A stretch of 64,000 bases of DNA, from assembly GCF_016909155.1 (NCBI RefSeq), contig NZ_JAFBFG010000001.1, positions 558,001 to 622,000 on the forward strand, given 5' to 3'. Of the stretch, positions 47,088-55,221 are shown one piece after another. A program made the translations under genes and the position numbers. The DNA is from Chryseomicrobium aureum. Its GTDB lineage: Bacteria > Bacillota > Bacilli > Bacillales_A > Planococcaceae. Numbering within the stretch: the stretch's first letter is position 1; the number at the start of each line of letters is the position of its first letter. A model generated the notes under the pieces. The model ran no database searches. It had not been told where the DNA came from and saw nothing but the letters and a program-made list of their open reading frames with translations.

Positions 47088-49007
47088 TTATTCTACTACA
47101 GGTTCTTCTACTGGCTCTTCTACTGAACCCTCTTCAATCAATAACTGGCCTGTCTCACGATTATAGAATCGTAATAAGTCTCCATTGATCAATTGATCCG
47201 AGTAATTTAATTCTTGGTTAGCAGCTGCTGCTTGTTCTTCACAATTTACAGCTTCAATTTCAAGGCCTGTTTTCGCATCATAACATGTGTTTTTCGTGAA
47301 AACGAAATTTTCTGTAGTAAAACCTCCATCACGGAAAACTACTTTCTGTTCACGATCTTCTGCAAACAAGTTAGTACCTAACTGAATATCCTTAGACGAA
47401 TCAATTCCAGCCATGTGTAAAATTGTTGGACGTAAATCGATTTGACCTGCGATATCTGTTTTCTCTCCACCCATTCCACTGTCTGGGATATGGATGAATA
47501 AAGGTACCTCTTGAAGGCCTGAAGAAACGTAAGGAGTAACTTCTTCCCCTAGATATTGAGACATTGCACGGTTATGGTTTTCAGAAATCCCATAATGGTC
47601 TCCGTACATTACAATGATTGAATCTTCATACAAACCTGCTGCTTTTAACTCATCAAACAATACACGAAGTGACTCATCCATGTAGCGCACTGTTTGGAAA
47701 TAACGATTTAGTGTTCCTGAGTTAGAGTCATACTCTGGAATAAATTTATCTTCTTCATCCAATGTAAATGGATAGTGATTTGTTAATGTAATCATACGTG
47801 TGTAGAACGGTTGCGGAATGTCTTTCATCAATTCCACAGACTGTTCAAAGAATGGAATATCTTTCATTCCCCAGTTGACCGCTTGACCTTCTTCAATCGT
47901 GTAGCTATCAATATCAAAGAATTTTTCAATGCCAAGAGATTGATACATCATGTCACGGTTCCAAAAACTCTTGTTGTTGGCATGCATAACTGACGTATGG
48001 TACCCATTTTCACCTAAACGCTCAGAAAGTGAATTATACGTGTTTCCACCGTGCGTGAAGAATACCGCTCCCCCACCAAGTGGATAAAGTGAATTTTCAA
48101 CGATAAATTCTGAATCAGATGTCTTTCCAAGTCCTGTCTGATGATAGAAATTTGAGTAATACATCGTATCCGGATCTTGCGTCAATTCATTTAGAAATGG
48201 TGTAATAACTTCTCCATTCATTTCTTCATTAATTACAAAGTTTTGAATCGACTCCATTGAAACCACGATGATATTTTTATCTTTTGCAATTCCTTCAAGA
48301 GGTGAAGGGCTATCCACATGATTTGCTCGGACGTAGTTATTCACTTCTACAAGTTCACTACCATCAGCAAATGCACGCTGCGCTTGGGATTTTGATTGCA
48401 CATACGCATCATAGATATGGTAGTTGTATGTGCCGATATTTTTAACAAGCATTTCACGATCAAAGCTGCGCGTCAATAACTGTGGACGTTCAATCTCTGC
48501 AAGCCCTAAATTTAGAAAGAAAATTGCAGCAGCAAACACAAAGTATGCCTTCCGGTGAATTTGCTTTTGCACAATTTCTGTATTTTGTTTCGTGAGTTTA
48601 CGAGCAATTACGAACAACAAGATGACATCTACGAAGTAAAAGATATCCGTGAAATAAATACTACTTTTTGCAGAACTTCCGAGATCTCCGAAGTTACTAG
48701 TTTGGAACAAAACGGGTAGTGTAATAAAGTCAGTAAAGAATCGGTAGAACACTACATTTGCGTAAAGAACAATAGATAAAATTGTTGCTCCAGCCAAGAT
48801 AAATCGACGACGGCTACTTTCTTTAGAGAAAAACAAAGAAAGACCAAAGAACACTAAAATAAAACTTAATGGATTTAAAAATAAAATAAACTGCTGCATG
48901 ATGTTTTCTAATTTCAAGTCAAAACTTGTATGATAAACAGTAAATGTTTTTAACCAAGTCAATACTATTGCAGCAAATAGTAAAGAATGTGTAGACCATT
49001 TTTTCAT
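47088..49007 (-). CDS. ltaS: Lipoteichoic acid synthase family protein (YqgS-type)
   Basis: A 639-residue protein: five hydrophobic helices in residues 1-170, then an extracellular sulfatase-fold domain (about 240-560). The catalytic threonine is about T296 in GLGKTSDSEF, with metal-site motifs VVSMESIQNF and MYGDHYGISENHN. It polymerises glycerol-phosphate from phosphatidylglycerol into lipoteichoic acid at the outer membrane face. The C-terminus ends in an acidic VEEPVEEPVVE repeat. Start ATG at 49007: GGAGG is seven bases upstream and too close to the GTG two codons before. Which LtaS paralogue this is cannot be decided; position matches yqgS. Confidence 0.92.
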   Translation of the reverse strand: MKKWSTHSLLFAAIVLTWLKTFTVYHTSFDLKLENIMQQFILFLNPLSFILVFFGLSLFFSKESSRRRFILAGATILSIVLYANVVFYRFFTDFITLPVLFQTSNFGDLGSSAKSSIYFTDIFYFVDVILLFVIARKLTKQNTEIVQKQIHRKAYFVFAAAIFFLNLGLAEIERPQLLTRSFDREMLVKNIGTYNYHIYDAYVQSKSQAQRAFADGSELVEVNNYVRANHVDSPSPLEGIAKDKNIIVVSMESIQNFVINEEMNGEVITPFLNELTQDPDTMYYSNFYHQTGLGKTSDSEFIVENSLYPLGGGAVFFTHGGNTYNSLSERLGENGYHTSVMHANNKSFWNRDMMYQSLGIEKFFDIDSYTIEEGQAVNWGMKDIPFFEQSVELMKDIPQPFYTRMITLTNHYPFTLDEEDKFIPEYDSNSGTLNRYFQTVRYMDESLRVLFDELKAAGLYEDSIIVMYGDHYGISENHNRAMSQYLGEEVTPYVSSGLQEVPLFIHIPDSGMGGEKTDIAGQIDLRPTILHMAGIDSSKDIQLGTNLFAEDREQKVVFRDGGFTTENFVFTKNTCYDAKTGLEIEAVNCEEQAAAANQELNYSDQLINGDLLRFYNRETGQLLIEEGSVEEPVEEPVVE

Positions 49008-49171
49008 GGCCACTCCTCCTTCAATATATTTGGATACTCTTCAAATATTCCATAAAATCTTTACATAACGTAAATATAATACCCTCTATTAGACGGATTT
49101 AGTCCTAATTAGTTTCAAAATTTATAAATTTTACACCAAAAGTCATAGTCAATTGTAAATCGTTCATGTAT

Positions 49172-49363
49172 TTATATCCCTTTTGATACGCGATTTCGAA
49201 TAATTAGCTTAGCTTTAATATAGTCATCAGTCGATAACAAACCCGACCTGTGCAATTCATACAGCTCAAATTCCATAAGATCTACATCTGCCTGTATATC
49301 CTTTGTGTAAACAAAAATACCAAATTTCTTTAATAACTGCTGGACGTCATAAAATGATTCCAC
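49172..49363 (-). CDS. yqgQ: YqgQ family protein (DUF910)
   Basis: A 63-residue helical protein beginning MESFYDVQQLLKKFG, with LMEFELYELHRSGLLSTDDY. DUF910 family, function unknown; related structures suggest a nucleic-acid-binding three-helix bundle. GTG at 49363 is preferred because AGGTG is six bases upstream and the family begins at this point. The end of yqgN lies within this coding neighbourhood, so translation is coupled. Confidence 0.85.
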   Translation of the reverse strand: MESFYDVQQLLKKFGIFVYTKDIQADVDLMEFELYELHRSGLLSTDDYIKAKLIIRNRVSKGI

Positions 49364-49368
49364 TTTGT

Positions 49369-49923
49369 TCACCTACTTGTATCAAAAATACCATCTTGTA
49401 AAACGAGATGCTTCACGGGGATATCATGGCTTTCATACGGCACGGCATCTCGGAGCTGGGTTTCAAATGCCAAAGAAAGCGTTTCTCCCTTGTACTCTTC
49501 TAAAAAACGATCATAAAAACCTCCACCAAAACCGATACGATATCCATCTTTCGAAAAGACCACTCCTGGAACTATAACTAAATCAAATGTTGTAGATTCA
49601 GGACTGCTCTCAATTGGCTCTAAGATCCCTTTAAAGCCAGGTTTAACATCATTCCATGAGGTGATCTTTATAAACTTCATCTGTCGTGTAGAAAAGTCAC
49701 TTTTCGGAACGTACACATCTTTTTCTGCTTCCCACATCCATTCAATCAAACGTTTTGTATCAACTTCAGGGTATGAGGAAATGGTTACGGCAACAGACTG
49801 TACAGACTTATCTTTTATATACTGCCAAACATGTTGATGAAGTAATGTACTTTTTTCAGCATGGTTTTCTTTTGATAAGTTTTGCAATTGATTCAATACA
49901 TCTATTCGCAGCTGTCGTTTCAT
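49369..49923 (-). CDS. yqgN: 5-formyltetrahydrofolate cyclo-ligase
   Basis: A 184-residue enzyme with the MTHFS signature GVVFSKDGYRIGFGGGFYDRFL and an upstream SSYPEVDTKRLIEWM. It converts 5-formyl-THF to methenyl-THF with ATP, linking to FolD and GcvT. The start MKRQLRIDVLN has AGGGAG nine bases upstream. A stable hairpin (ACTCATCTG/CAGATGAGT, 49949-49976) sits just before its ribosome site. Confidence 0.92.
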   Translation of the reverse strand: MKRQLRIDVLNQLQNLSKENHAEKSTLLHQHVWQYIKDKSVQSVAVTISSYPEVDTKRLIEWMWEAEKDVYVPKSDFSTRQMKFIKITSWNDVKPGFKGILEPIESSPESTTFDLVIVPGVVFSKDGYRIGFGGGFYDRFLEEYKGETLSLAFETQLRDAVPYESHDIPVKHLVLQDGIFDTSR

Positions 49924-49998
49924 TTCCTGCAACTCCCTTCAAGAAGAACACTCATCTGATCAAGACCAGATGAGTGAATGATGTGGTACTATTTTTTT

Positions 49999-50030
49999 AA
50001 AAAAACCAAAATCCGAGCGGGGATTTTGGT
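49999..50030 (-). terminator. Terminator of rpmG
   Basis: CCAAAATCC (50006-50014) pairs with GGATTTTGG (50021-50029), followed on the minus strand by T7. Confidence 0.9.
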
Positions 50031-50040
50031 TGATCAGTTA

Positions 50041-50190
50041 TTATTTCGTTTCACGGTGAAGAGTCATTTTCTTTTCACGAGAGCAATATTTCTTAAGCTC
50101 CAAACGCTCTGGATTGTTACGTTTGTTCTTTTTAGAAATGTAGTTACGCTCTCCACAATCTGTGCATGCAAGAGTAATATTAACGCGCAT
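50041..50190 (-). CDS. rpmG: 50S ribosomal protein L33 (three-cysteine variant)
   Basis: A 49-residue ribosomal protein, too short for usual gene calling: [20 protein letters not shown], then [13 protein letters not shown], then TLHRETK. Cysteines are at 9, 12 and 36, but position 39, where zinc-binding forms have the fourth Cys, is Glu. It is thus intermediate between C+ and C- paralogues. GGGAGGG precedes the ATG. An extended -10 (TGTGATATAAT) lies about 65 bases upstream. Confidence 0.95.
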   Translation of the reverse strand: MRVNITLACTDCGERNYISKKNKRNNPERLELKKYCSREKKMTLHRETK

Positions 50191-50256
50191 TGTAGTCCCT
50201 CCCACTCTATAAAGGATGTATTAAAATCATTTTGAGCTGATTTATACGACTTACCT

Positions 50257-50284
50257 ATTATATCACAATGAAATATAAAATCTA
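50257..50284 (-). promoter_or_regulatory. Promoter of rpmG
   Basis: On the minus strand TAGATT, 16 bases, TATAAT (50262-50257) with a TG-extended -10. Sequence match only. Confidence 0.45.
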
Positions 50285-50329
50285 GTCATTTTCACTAAAT
50301 TATTTTGATGAACTCTTGTTTTACTCTAA

Positions 50330-50375
50330 AGGAAAACCAGTGCATTCTCTATTGGTTCCATAGAGTCTGCACTGG
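50330..50375 (-). terminator. Terminator of the pst-phoU operon
   Basis: CCAGTGCA-CTCTAT (50337-50352) pairs with ATAGAG-TGCACTGG (50360-50375), followed on the minus strand by TTTTCCTTT. Confidence 0.85.
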
Positions 50376-50387
50376 ATTGAAATAATT

Positions 50388-51044
50388 TTAGTTTAAATCA
50401 ATGTGCTTTCCTTTGCGAAGGTACAGCAATTGCTCTGCCATGTTCGTTGCATGATCTGCTGAACGCTCTAAGTAGCGACAGATAAAGGCAAGTTGTGTGA
50501 TTTGTGGAAGCTGGTCTGGACTTGATACACCAGACCCTAACAAGTCACGAATCAGTTCACCGTACATTTTATCAATTTCGTCATCGAGCTTCGCAATAGT
50601 TTGCGCTTGTTCAACATCTTCTGCGATAAATGCATCTAATGTCAGACGTAAGATAGACACGGTTTTGTCTTTCATCTCTTGAATTTTAGGCAATTGAGTT
50701 AAATGCTCTTGTGAACCGATGCGTTCCGTCTCTTTCGCAATGTTGACTGCATAGTCCCCGACTCGCTCCATATCTCCAGCAATCTTCACTAAGACCATTA
50801 ATCGTCGCAAATCTGTAGCAACAGGTTGCTGTCTAGCTATCGTTAAAATGACCGCATCATTAATTTCTTCCTCGAGTTTATTAATCTCCGCATCTGCTTC
50901 TTTAATTTTACTCGCCAGCGCGACATCATGATTTGCAAGTGCATCTACAGATTCACTAAGACGTTCAATTGAAAGTTGACTCATATGAATGAGCTTTTGG
51001 TGTAAATTCTTTAATTCGTTATCAAACATTTCTCTTACTACCAT
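50388..51044 (-). CDS. phoU: Phosphate transport regulator PhoU
   Basis: A 218-residue protein of two three-helix PhoU repeats, each with the metal-site pattern (ADAEINKLEEEINDAV and AKLDDEIDKMYGELI; AGDMERVGDYAVNIAKE and RYLERSADHATNMAEQ). It links the PstSCAB transporter to Pho signalling and limits phosphate uptake. It follows pstB by 13 bases. A related PhoU-like domain ends the Na/Pi cotransporter at 58.7 kb. Confidence 0.95.
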   Translation of the reverse strand: MVVREMFDNELKNLHQKLIHMSQLSIERLSESVDALANHDVALASKIKEADAEINKLEEEINDAVILTIARQQPVATDLRRLMVLVKIAGDMERVGDYAVNIAKETERIGSQEHLTQLPKIQEMKDKTVSILRLTLDAFIAEDVEQAQTIAKLDDEIDKMYGELIRDLLGSGVSSPDQLPQITQLAFICRYLERSADHATNMAEQLLYLRKGKHIDLN

Positions 51045-51057
51045 GTGAATAGCCCCC

Positions 51058-51846
51058 TTAGCCGAATCGACCTGAAATATAATCTTCTGTACGTTGATCA
51101 GATGGATTTGAGAAAATCACATTTGTCTCATCGTATTCAACAACTTCCCCGTTTAAGAAAAATGCTGTCTTGTCTGAAATTCGTCCTGCTTGTTGCATGT
51201 TATGCGTGACGATGATGATTGAGTAATCTTTCTTTAATTCCTGCACCAATTCTTCTACTTTTAAAGTACTGATCGGATCTAGGGCAGAAGTAGGCTCGTC
51301 CATCAAGATGACATCTGGTTCGATTGCTAGTGCACGTGCAATACAGATTCGTTGTTGTTGACCACCCGACAAGCTGTAAGCATTTGTAGATAGACGATCT
51401 TTTACTTCATCCCAGATCGCTGCGCCACGTAAACTTTTCTCGACAATTTCATCTAAGATTTTCTTGTTTTTAATACCGTGGATACGTGGACCATAGGCAA
51501 TGTTGTCATAGATTGACTTCGGGAATGGGTTTGGTTTTTGGAATACCATTCCAACCTTCGTACGTAGTTCTTCAACTGTGTAATCCTTATCAAAAATGTT
51601 GCGACCGCGGTAGTGAATTTCGCCAGATGTTTTTACACCTTGTGTTAATTCCACCATACGATTTAGCGTTTTTATATACGTCGATTTCCCACATCCAGAT
51701 GGACCGATAATCGCTGTCACTTCATTTTCGTAAATTGGCAAATCAATATTTTTCAAAGCGTGATTCGTGCCGTACCAAAGATTCAAACCTTTTGTATCAT
51801 AGACAATTTGAGTTGTTTCAGGCTTTTTATCAATTTGTTGTACCAT
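51058..51846 (-). CDS. pstB: Phosphate ABC transporter ATP-binding protein PstB
   Basis: A 262-residue ABC ATPase. Walker A is GPSGCGKST (about residues 49-57), the signature is LSGGQQQR, and Walker B is [13 protein letters not shown]. It powers high-affinity phosphate import through PstC/PstA. There is a single pstB here, where B. subtilis has two. GGGGAG lies eight bases before the ATG. Confidence 0.96.
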   Translation of the reverse strand: MVQQIDKKPETTQIVYDTKGLNLWYGTNHALKNIDLPIYENEVTAIIGPSGCGKSTYIKTLNRMVELTQGVKTSGEIHYRGRNIFDKDYTVEELRTKVGMVFQKPNPFPKSIYDNIAYGPRIHGIKNKKILDEIVEKSLRGAAIWDEVKDRLSTNAYSLSGGQQQRICIARALAIEPDVILMDEPTSALDPISTLKVEELVQELKKDYSIIIVTHNMQQAGRISDKTAFFLNGEVVEYDETNVIFSNPSDQRTEDYISGRFG

Positions 51847-51872
51847 GTGTAGTCTCCCCTTTTCCGATGCGT

Positions 51873-52751
51873 CTAGTAACGCTTCTGGAATTTATTACGT
51901 ATTAATATAGCCACAGAGTTCATTAACAATAGAACAGACATCAAAACAATGATCCCGGCAGAAGCAACGTTTTGGAAGTCCGCTTGTGGACGCTTCGCCC
52001 AGTCATAGATCTGCATAGGAAGTGCGGTAAATGTATCGAACACACCACTCGGCAAGAACTGAATAATGACGGGAACTCCAATGACGACTAGTGGAGCTGT
52101 TTCTCCAATTGCTCGAGATAATGCAAGAATAGAACCTGTTAAAATCCCTGGTATTGCACTTGGCAATACGACGCGTGTAATCGTCTGCCACTTTGTAGCT
52201 CCCATTCCATAAGAAGCTGCTCGCACTTCACTAGGAACAGCACGGATAGCTTCTTGAGATGCCACAATAATCACCGGTAGTATTAAAAGACTCATTGTAA
52301 ATCCAGCTGCTAATACACTATTTCCAAGCGCAAGCGCACGAACGAAAATCGTTAAACCAAGTAAACCGAATACAACAGAAGGTACGCCGGCTAAATTTGA
52401 AATATTGACTCGAATAAAATCATTGATTTTGTTTTTCTTGGCATACTCTTCTAGATAGATTGCACTACCGATACCTAAGAACATCGAAACAGGTGCGACA
52501 ACAGCCATCAACCAAATCGATCCAATTAAAGCCGCTTTAATACCAGCTTTTTCTGGGAAGCGTGAGGCAAAGTTGTTGAAGAAATCCCAAGAGAGATAGC
52601 CGATTCCTTGAGATAAAATTCGATAAAATAGCACAGCAAGCGTCATAAGAGCGAGTATTGTCGCAAATAAGAAGATGCCTTTGAAGATAAGATTGACGAT
52701 TTTACGTGAATTCATCTTTTTCATCACGGCTTCATTGTTCATATAGCGCAT
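51873..52751 (-). CDS. pstA: Phosphate ABC transporter permease PstA
   Basis: A 292-residue inner-membrane permease with about six transmembrane helices and the EAA loop [24 protein letters not shown]. It forms the channel with PstC. GAGGAG lies seven bases before the ATG, and the start almost abuts the pstC stop. Confidence 0.95.
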   Translation of the reverse strand: MRYMNNEAVMKKMNSRKIVNLIFKGIFLFATILALMTLAVLFYRILSQGIGYLSWDFFNNFASRFPEKAGIKAALIGSIWLMAVVAPVSMFLGIGSAIYLEEYAKKNKINDFIRVNISNLAGVPSVVFGLLGLTIFVRALALGNSVLAAGFTMSLLILPVIIVASQEAIRAVPSEVRAASYGMGATKWQTITRVVLPSAIPGILTGSILALSRAIGETAPLVVIGVPVIIQFLPSGVFDTFTALPMQIYDWAKRPQADFQNVASAGIIVLMSVLLLMNSVAILIRNKFQKRY

Positions 52752-52752
52752 A

Positions 52753-53688
52753 TCAATACTCCTCTCTGAAACGTTTTGAAATTCGTTGTGCTAACAAGTT
52801 CATCACTAGTGTGAACAAGAACAATGTAAACCCAACTGCGTAAATGGAATAATAGATTGTTGTGCCATACCCAGCATCACCTGTTGCTACTTGCACAATG
52901 TAAGCTGTCATGGTTTGAATACTGTCTGTGAATTGACCATCAAATCGAGGCGTTGACCCTGCTGCTAGAGATACAATCATTGTCTCTCCAATTGCGCGTG
53001 ACATCGCTAATACAATCGATGCTAAAATTCCAGACAGGGCAGCTGGAAGAACAATCTTCAGTGCCACTTCAAGACGAGTTGATCCCATTCCAAGTGCACC
53101 TTCACGAATGCTGTTCGGTACTGCGCTCATCGCATCTTCAGATAAAGAAGCAATCATTGGAATAATCATGATACCCACTACGATACCAGGGCTGATTGCA
53201 TTGAAGATCTTCAGTTCAGGAATAAACTGCTGAAGCACTGGAGTAACAAATGTTAATGCAAAGTAGCCATATACGATTGTTGGTACACCCGCAAGTACTT
53301 CTAGAATTGGCTTAATAATTCTTCTAGCAGTATCACTTGCATATTCACTTAAGTAGATAGCTGCCGATAGACCAAGTGGCACTGCTACAATTACTGCTAT
53401 GAATGTTACTTTTAAAGTACCAACAATGAGGGGCAATATCCCAAATCGCGCTTCTGTATTGGAGAATGGTAACCACTCTGTACCAAATAAGAAAGAGAAG
53501 AAAGGTACTTCTGTAAAGAAGATAAATGTTTCAACTATTAGTGTAAATACAATACCTAATGTAGTTAGTACAGAGATTGCTGCAATGATGAAAAGGACAA
53601 CCGGTATTGCTTTTTCAAGTGTTTTCCGGTTTCGCTTTGCTCCTGCGTTTGCAATCATCTCTTGAACAGATGGACGTTGCTCAGCCAT
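52753..53688 (-). CDS. pstC: Phosphate ABC transporter permease PstC
   Basis: A 311-residue permease with about six helices, preceded by a cytoplasmic N-terminus of 25-30 residues. The EAA loop is GALGMGSTRLEVALKIVLPA. It pairs with PstA. AGGGGG is eight bases before the ATG. Second gene of the pst operon. Confidence 0.95.
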   Translation of the reverse strand: MAEQRPSVQEMIANAGAKRNRKTLEKAIPVVLFIIAAISVLTTLGIVFTLIVETFIFFTEVPFFSFLFGTEWLPFSNTEARFGILPLIVGTLKVTFIAVIVAVPLGLSAAIYLSEYASDTARRIIKPILEVLAGVPTIVYGYFALTFVTPVLQQFIPELKIFNAISPGIVVGIMIIPMIASLSEDAMSAVPNSIREGALGMGSTRLEVALKIVLPAALSGILASIVLAMSRAIGETMIVSLAAGSTPRFDGQFTDSIQTMTAYIVQVATGDAGYGTTIYYSIYAVGFTLFLFTLVMNLLAQRISKRFREEY

Positions 53689-53765
53689 CGTGATCCCCCT
53701 TTTCCAACTAGACGGAAGAAAAGAGTAGCAAGACGCTACTCTTGTTCTTCACGTATAAACAGTGA

Positions 53766-54722
53766 TTATTTTAAAGCTTCAAGTGCTTCCATATCTGCGT
53801 CATACTCTTCTTGTGGTGCACTTACATACCCAACAGCCTCAGCCATTGCTCCTGCATTTTCAATCACATATTTCATAAAGTCATATACTGCTGGATTTTC
53901 AGCAATAGCTGCGTTGCTCGCATATGTGTAGAGTGGGCGTGATAGTGGTGAATATTCACCAGATTCAATTGTTTCGTTGTTTGGCTCAACGCCTTCAATG
54001 CTCACTGCAGAAATTGTATCTTGGTTCGCTAGGTAGTGCGCATACCCGAAGAATCCAATTGCATTGACGTCACCTTGTACACCTTGTACAAGTATGTTAT
54101 CGTCTTCAGAAAGAGTTGCAGCTGAAACCATGTCAGCATCTTCTAAGATAACTTCATTGAAGTAATCGTAAGTACCTGAGTCTGAACCAGGTGAATAGAA
54201 CACGATTTCTTCTTCAGGCCATTCAGGGTTGATATCTGACCACATTTTTGTTGTGCCATCTTCTACCCAAATCTTCTTCAAGTCTTCTACAGTTAAATCA
54301 GATGCCCAGTCATTTTCACTGTTTACTACTACCGTTAATCCGTCATAAGCAAGTAGGAATTCTGTAAAGTCAATTCCTGCTGCTTCTAATTTTGCTGCTT
54401 CTTCTTCTTTGATTGGACGAGATGCGTTTGAGAAGTCTGTAGTTCCTGCGATAAATTTCTCAAATCCTCCACCTGTTCCTGATACACCAACTGTTACTTG
54501 TACTTCACTTTGTGCAGAATATTCTTCAACTAGTGCTTCTAGGATTGGCGCTACTGTTGATGAACCATCTCCTACTACTGAACCTTCAACGACTGCTTCT
54601 TCACTACCAGTATCTGTTGTATCTGTACCTTCTGCTGATTCCGCAGCTTCGTCTCCACACGCTCCTAAAATAAGTGCAGATCCAAGCATTGCTGTTCCCA
54701 TAAAGTATTTCCAGTTCTTCAT
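53766..54722 (-). CDS. pstS: Phosphate-binding lipoprotein PstS
   Basis: A 318-residue extracellular binding protein. The signal peptide ends in lipobox LGAC, with the lipidated cysteine at C22. An acidic Ser/Thr/Glu linker follows, then the PBP-II domain with phosphate-contact segments GSSTVAPI and SGTGGGFEKF, and SPGSDSGTYDYF. It captures phosphate for PstCAB. It heads the operon behind a five-repeat PhoP box. Confidence 0.95.
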   Translation of the reverse strand: MKNWKYFMGTAMLGSALILGACGDEAAESAEGTDTTDTGSEEAVVEGSVVGDGSSTVAPILEALVEEYSAQSEVQVTVGVSGTGGGFEKFIAGTTDFSNASRPIKEEEAAKLEAAGIDFTEFLLAYDGLTVVVNSENDWASDLTVEDLKKIWVEDGTTKMWSDINPEWPEEEIVFYSPGSDSGTYDYFNEVILEDADMVSAATLSEDDNILVQGVQGDVNAIGFFGYAHYLANQDTISAVSIEGVEPNNETIESGEYSPLSRPLYTYASNAAIAENPAVYDFMKYVIENAGAMAEAVGYVSAPQEEYDADMEALEALK

Positions 54723-54771
54723 CAGGTGTGTCCCCCTACGTTTTCTTGTTTTTTTCTTACACTAGTAACTT

Positions 54772-54821
54772 TATCAAGACTTTGTTGAGTAGAAATGAAC
54801 GTCTTGTAAAGAAATTGTAAA
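54772..54821 (-). promoter_or_regulatory. PhoP box (five repeats, 11-bp period) upstream of pstS
   Basis: On the minus strand TTTACA, TTTACA, TTCATT, TCAACA and TTGATA start at 54821, 54810, 54799, 54788 and 54777, exactly 11 bp apart: the TT(A/T)ACA direct-repeat pattern recognised by phosphorylated PhoP in Bacillus. Strong induction under phosphate starvation is expected. Repeat A3 begins ten bases beyond the distal repeat. Confidence 0.85.
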
Positions 54822-54830
54822 TGACCTTTT

Positions 54831-54947
54831 AGATGTGGAGCCGACTGTTCAGAAATTGTGCAAGATGACAGCGTGGCCCGTGAAGCGCACTTTGCTTCAT
54901 GGGCCGCGATGGCTTCTTGCGGGATTTCTAGGAGGCGCAACTCGATT
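54831..54947 (+). repeat. Structured intergenic repeat, copy A3
   Basis: 117 bp, about 94% identical to A2 by eye (seven differences). Here the central stem is better: GCGTGGCCCGTGAAGC pairs with GCTTCATGGGCCGCG almost without interruption. One position changes A-T in A2 to G-C in A3, a compensatory pair supporting an RNA or cruciform structure. In 54723-55221 I see the PhoP box, this repeat, array P5 and the pbpA terminator; no gene. Confidence 0.8.
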
Positions 54948-55028
54948 GCGTTCGAAGTCGAATACTTGTTGAAAGAGCCAGATTCAACTTCAGATGATTA
55001 CTTAAGATCTTGCTAGTAAGGACTTAAG

Positions 55029-55132
55029 AATTCGGCATTTAACGCCCGTAATGTGCCAATTAAGGACCGAGAGAGCTCATTTAGCGACCGAGATCTCGTC
55101 ATTAACGCCCCAAATGATTTTATGGAAACTAA
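55029..55132 (-). repeat. 21-bp phrase array P5 with anchor TTAGTTTCCATAA
   Basis: The anchor reads on the minus strand at 55132-55120. Four units (plus-strand word ATTTARCGMCC) have cores at 55039, 55060, 55081 and 55102, exactly 21 apart. The word differs from those at the other loci, and the array is inverted relative to repeat A3 when compared with the A2-P4 pair. Confidence 0.7.
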
Positions 55133-55159
55133 TCATCCGGCTCAATTTAATTTAAACAA

Positions 55160-55203
55160 TAAAAAAGCACACTCTTTTGAAGTTCATCAAAAGAATGTGC
55201 TTA
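55160..55203 (-). terminator. Terminator of pbpA
   Basis: AAGCACA-TCTTTTGA pairs with TCAAAAGA-TGTGCTT (55165-55203), followed on the minus strand by TTTTTTATTG. Confidence 0.9.
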
Positions 55204-55221
55204 AAATATAGTACTTCTATT

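Noticed and set aside
49949-49976. Hairpin ACTCATCTG/CAGATGAGT before yqgN as a terminator or riboswitch
   Set aside because: No T-tract of note follows and no aptamer consensus is recognised; reported only as a stable leader hairpin within the yqgN entry.
54722-54940. A 72-codon minus-strand ORF upstream of pstS
   Set aside because: It covers the PhoP box, pstS leader and repeat A3; regulatory signals explain the sequence better.
55029-55132. CRISPR array
   Set aside because: Units are only 21 bp, degenerate, 3-4 in number, without unique spacers, and no cas genes are in the window.
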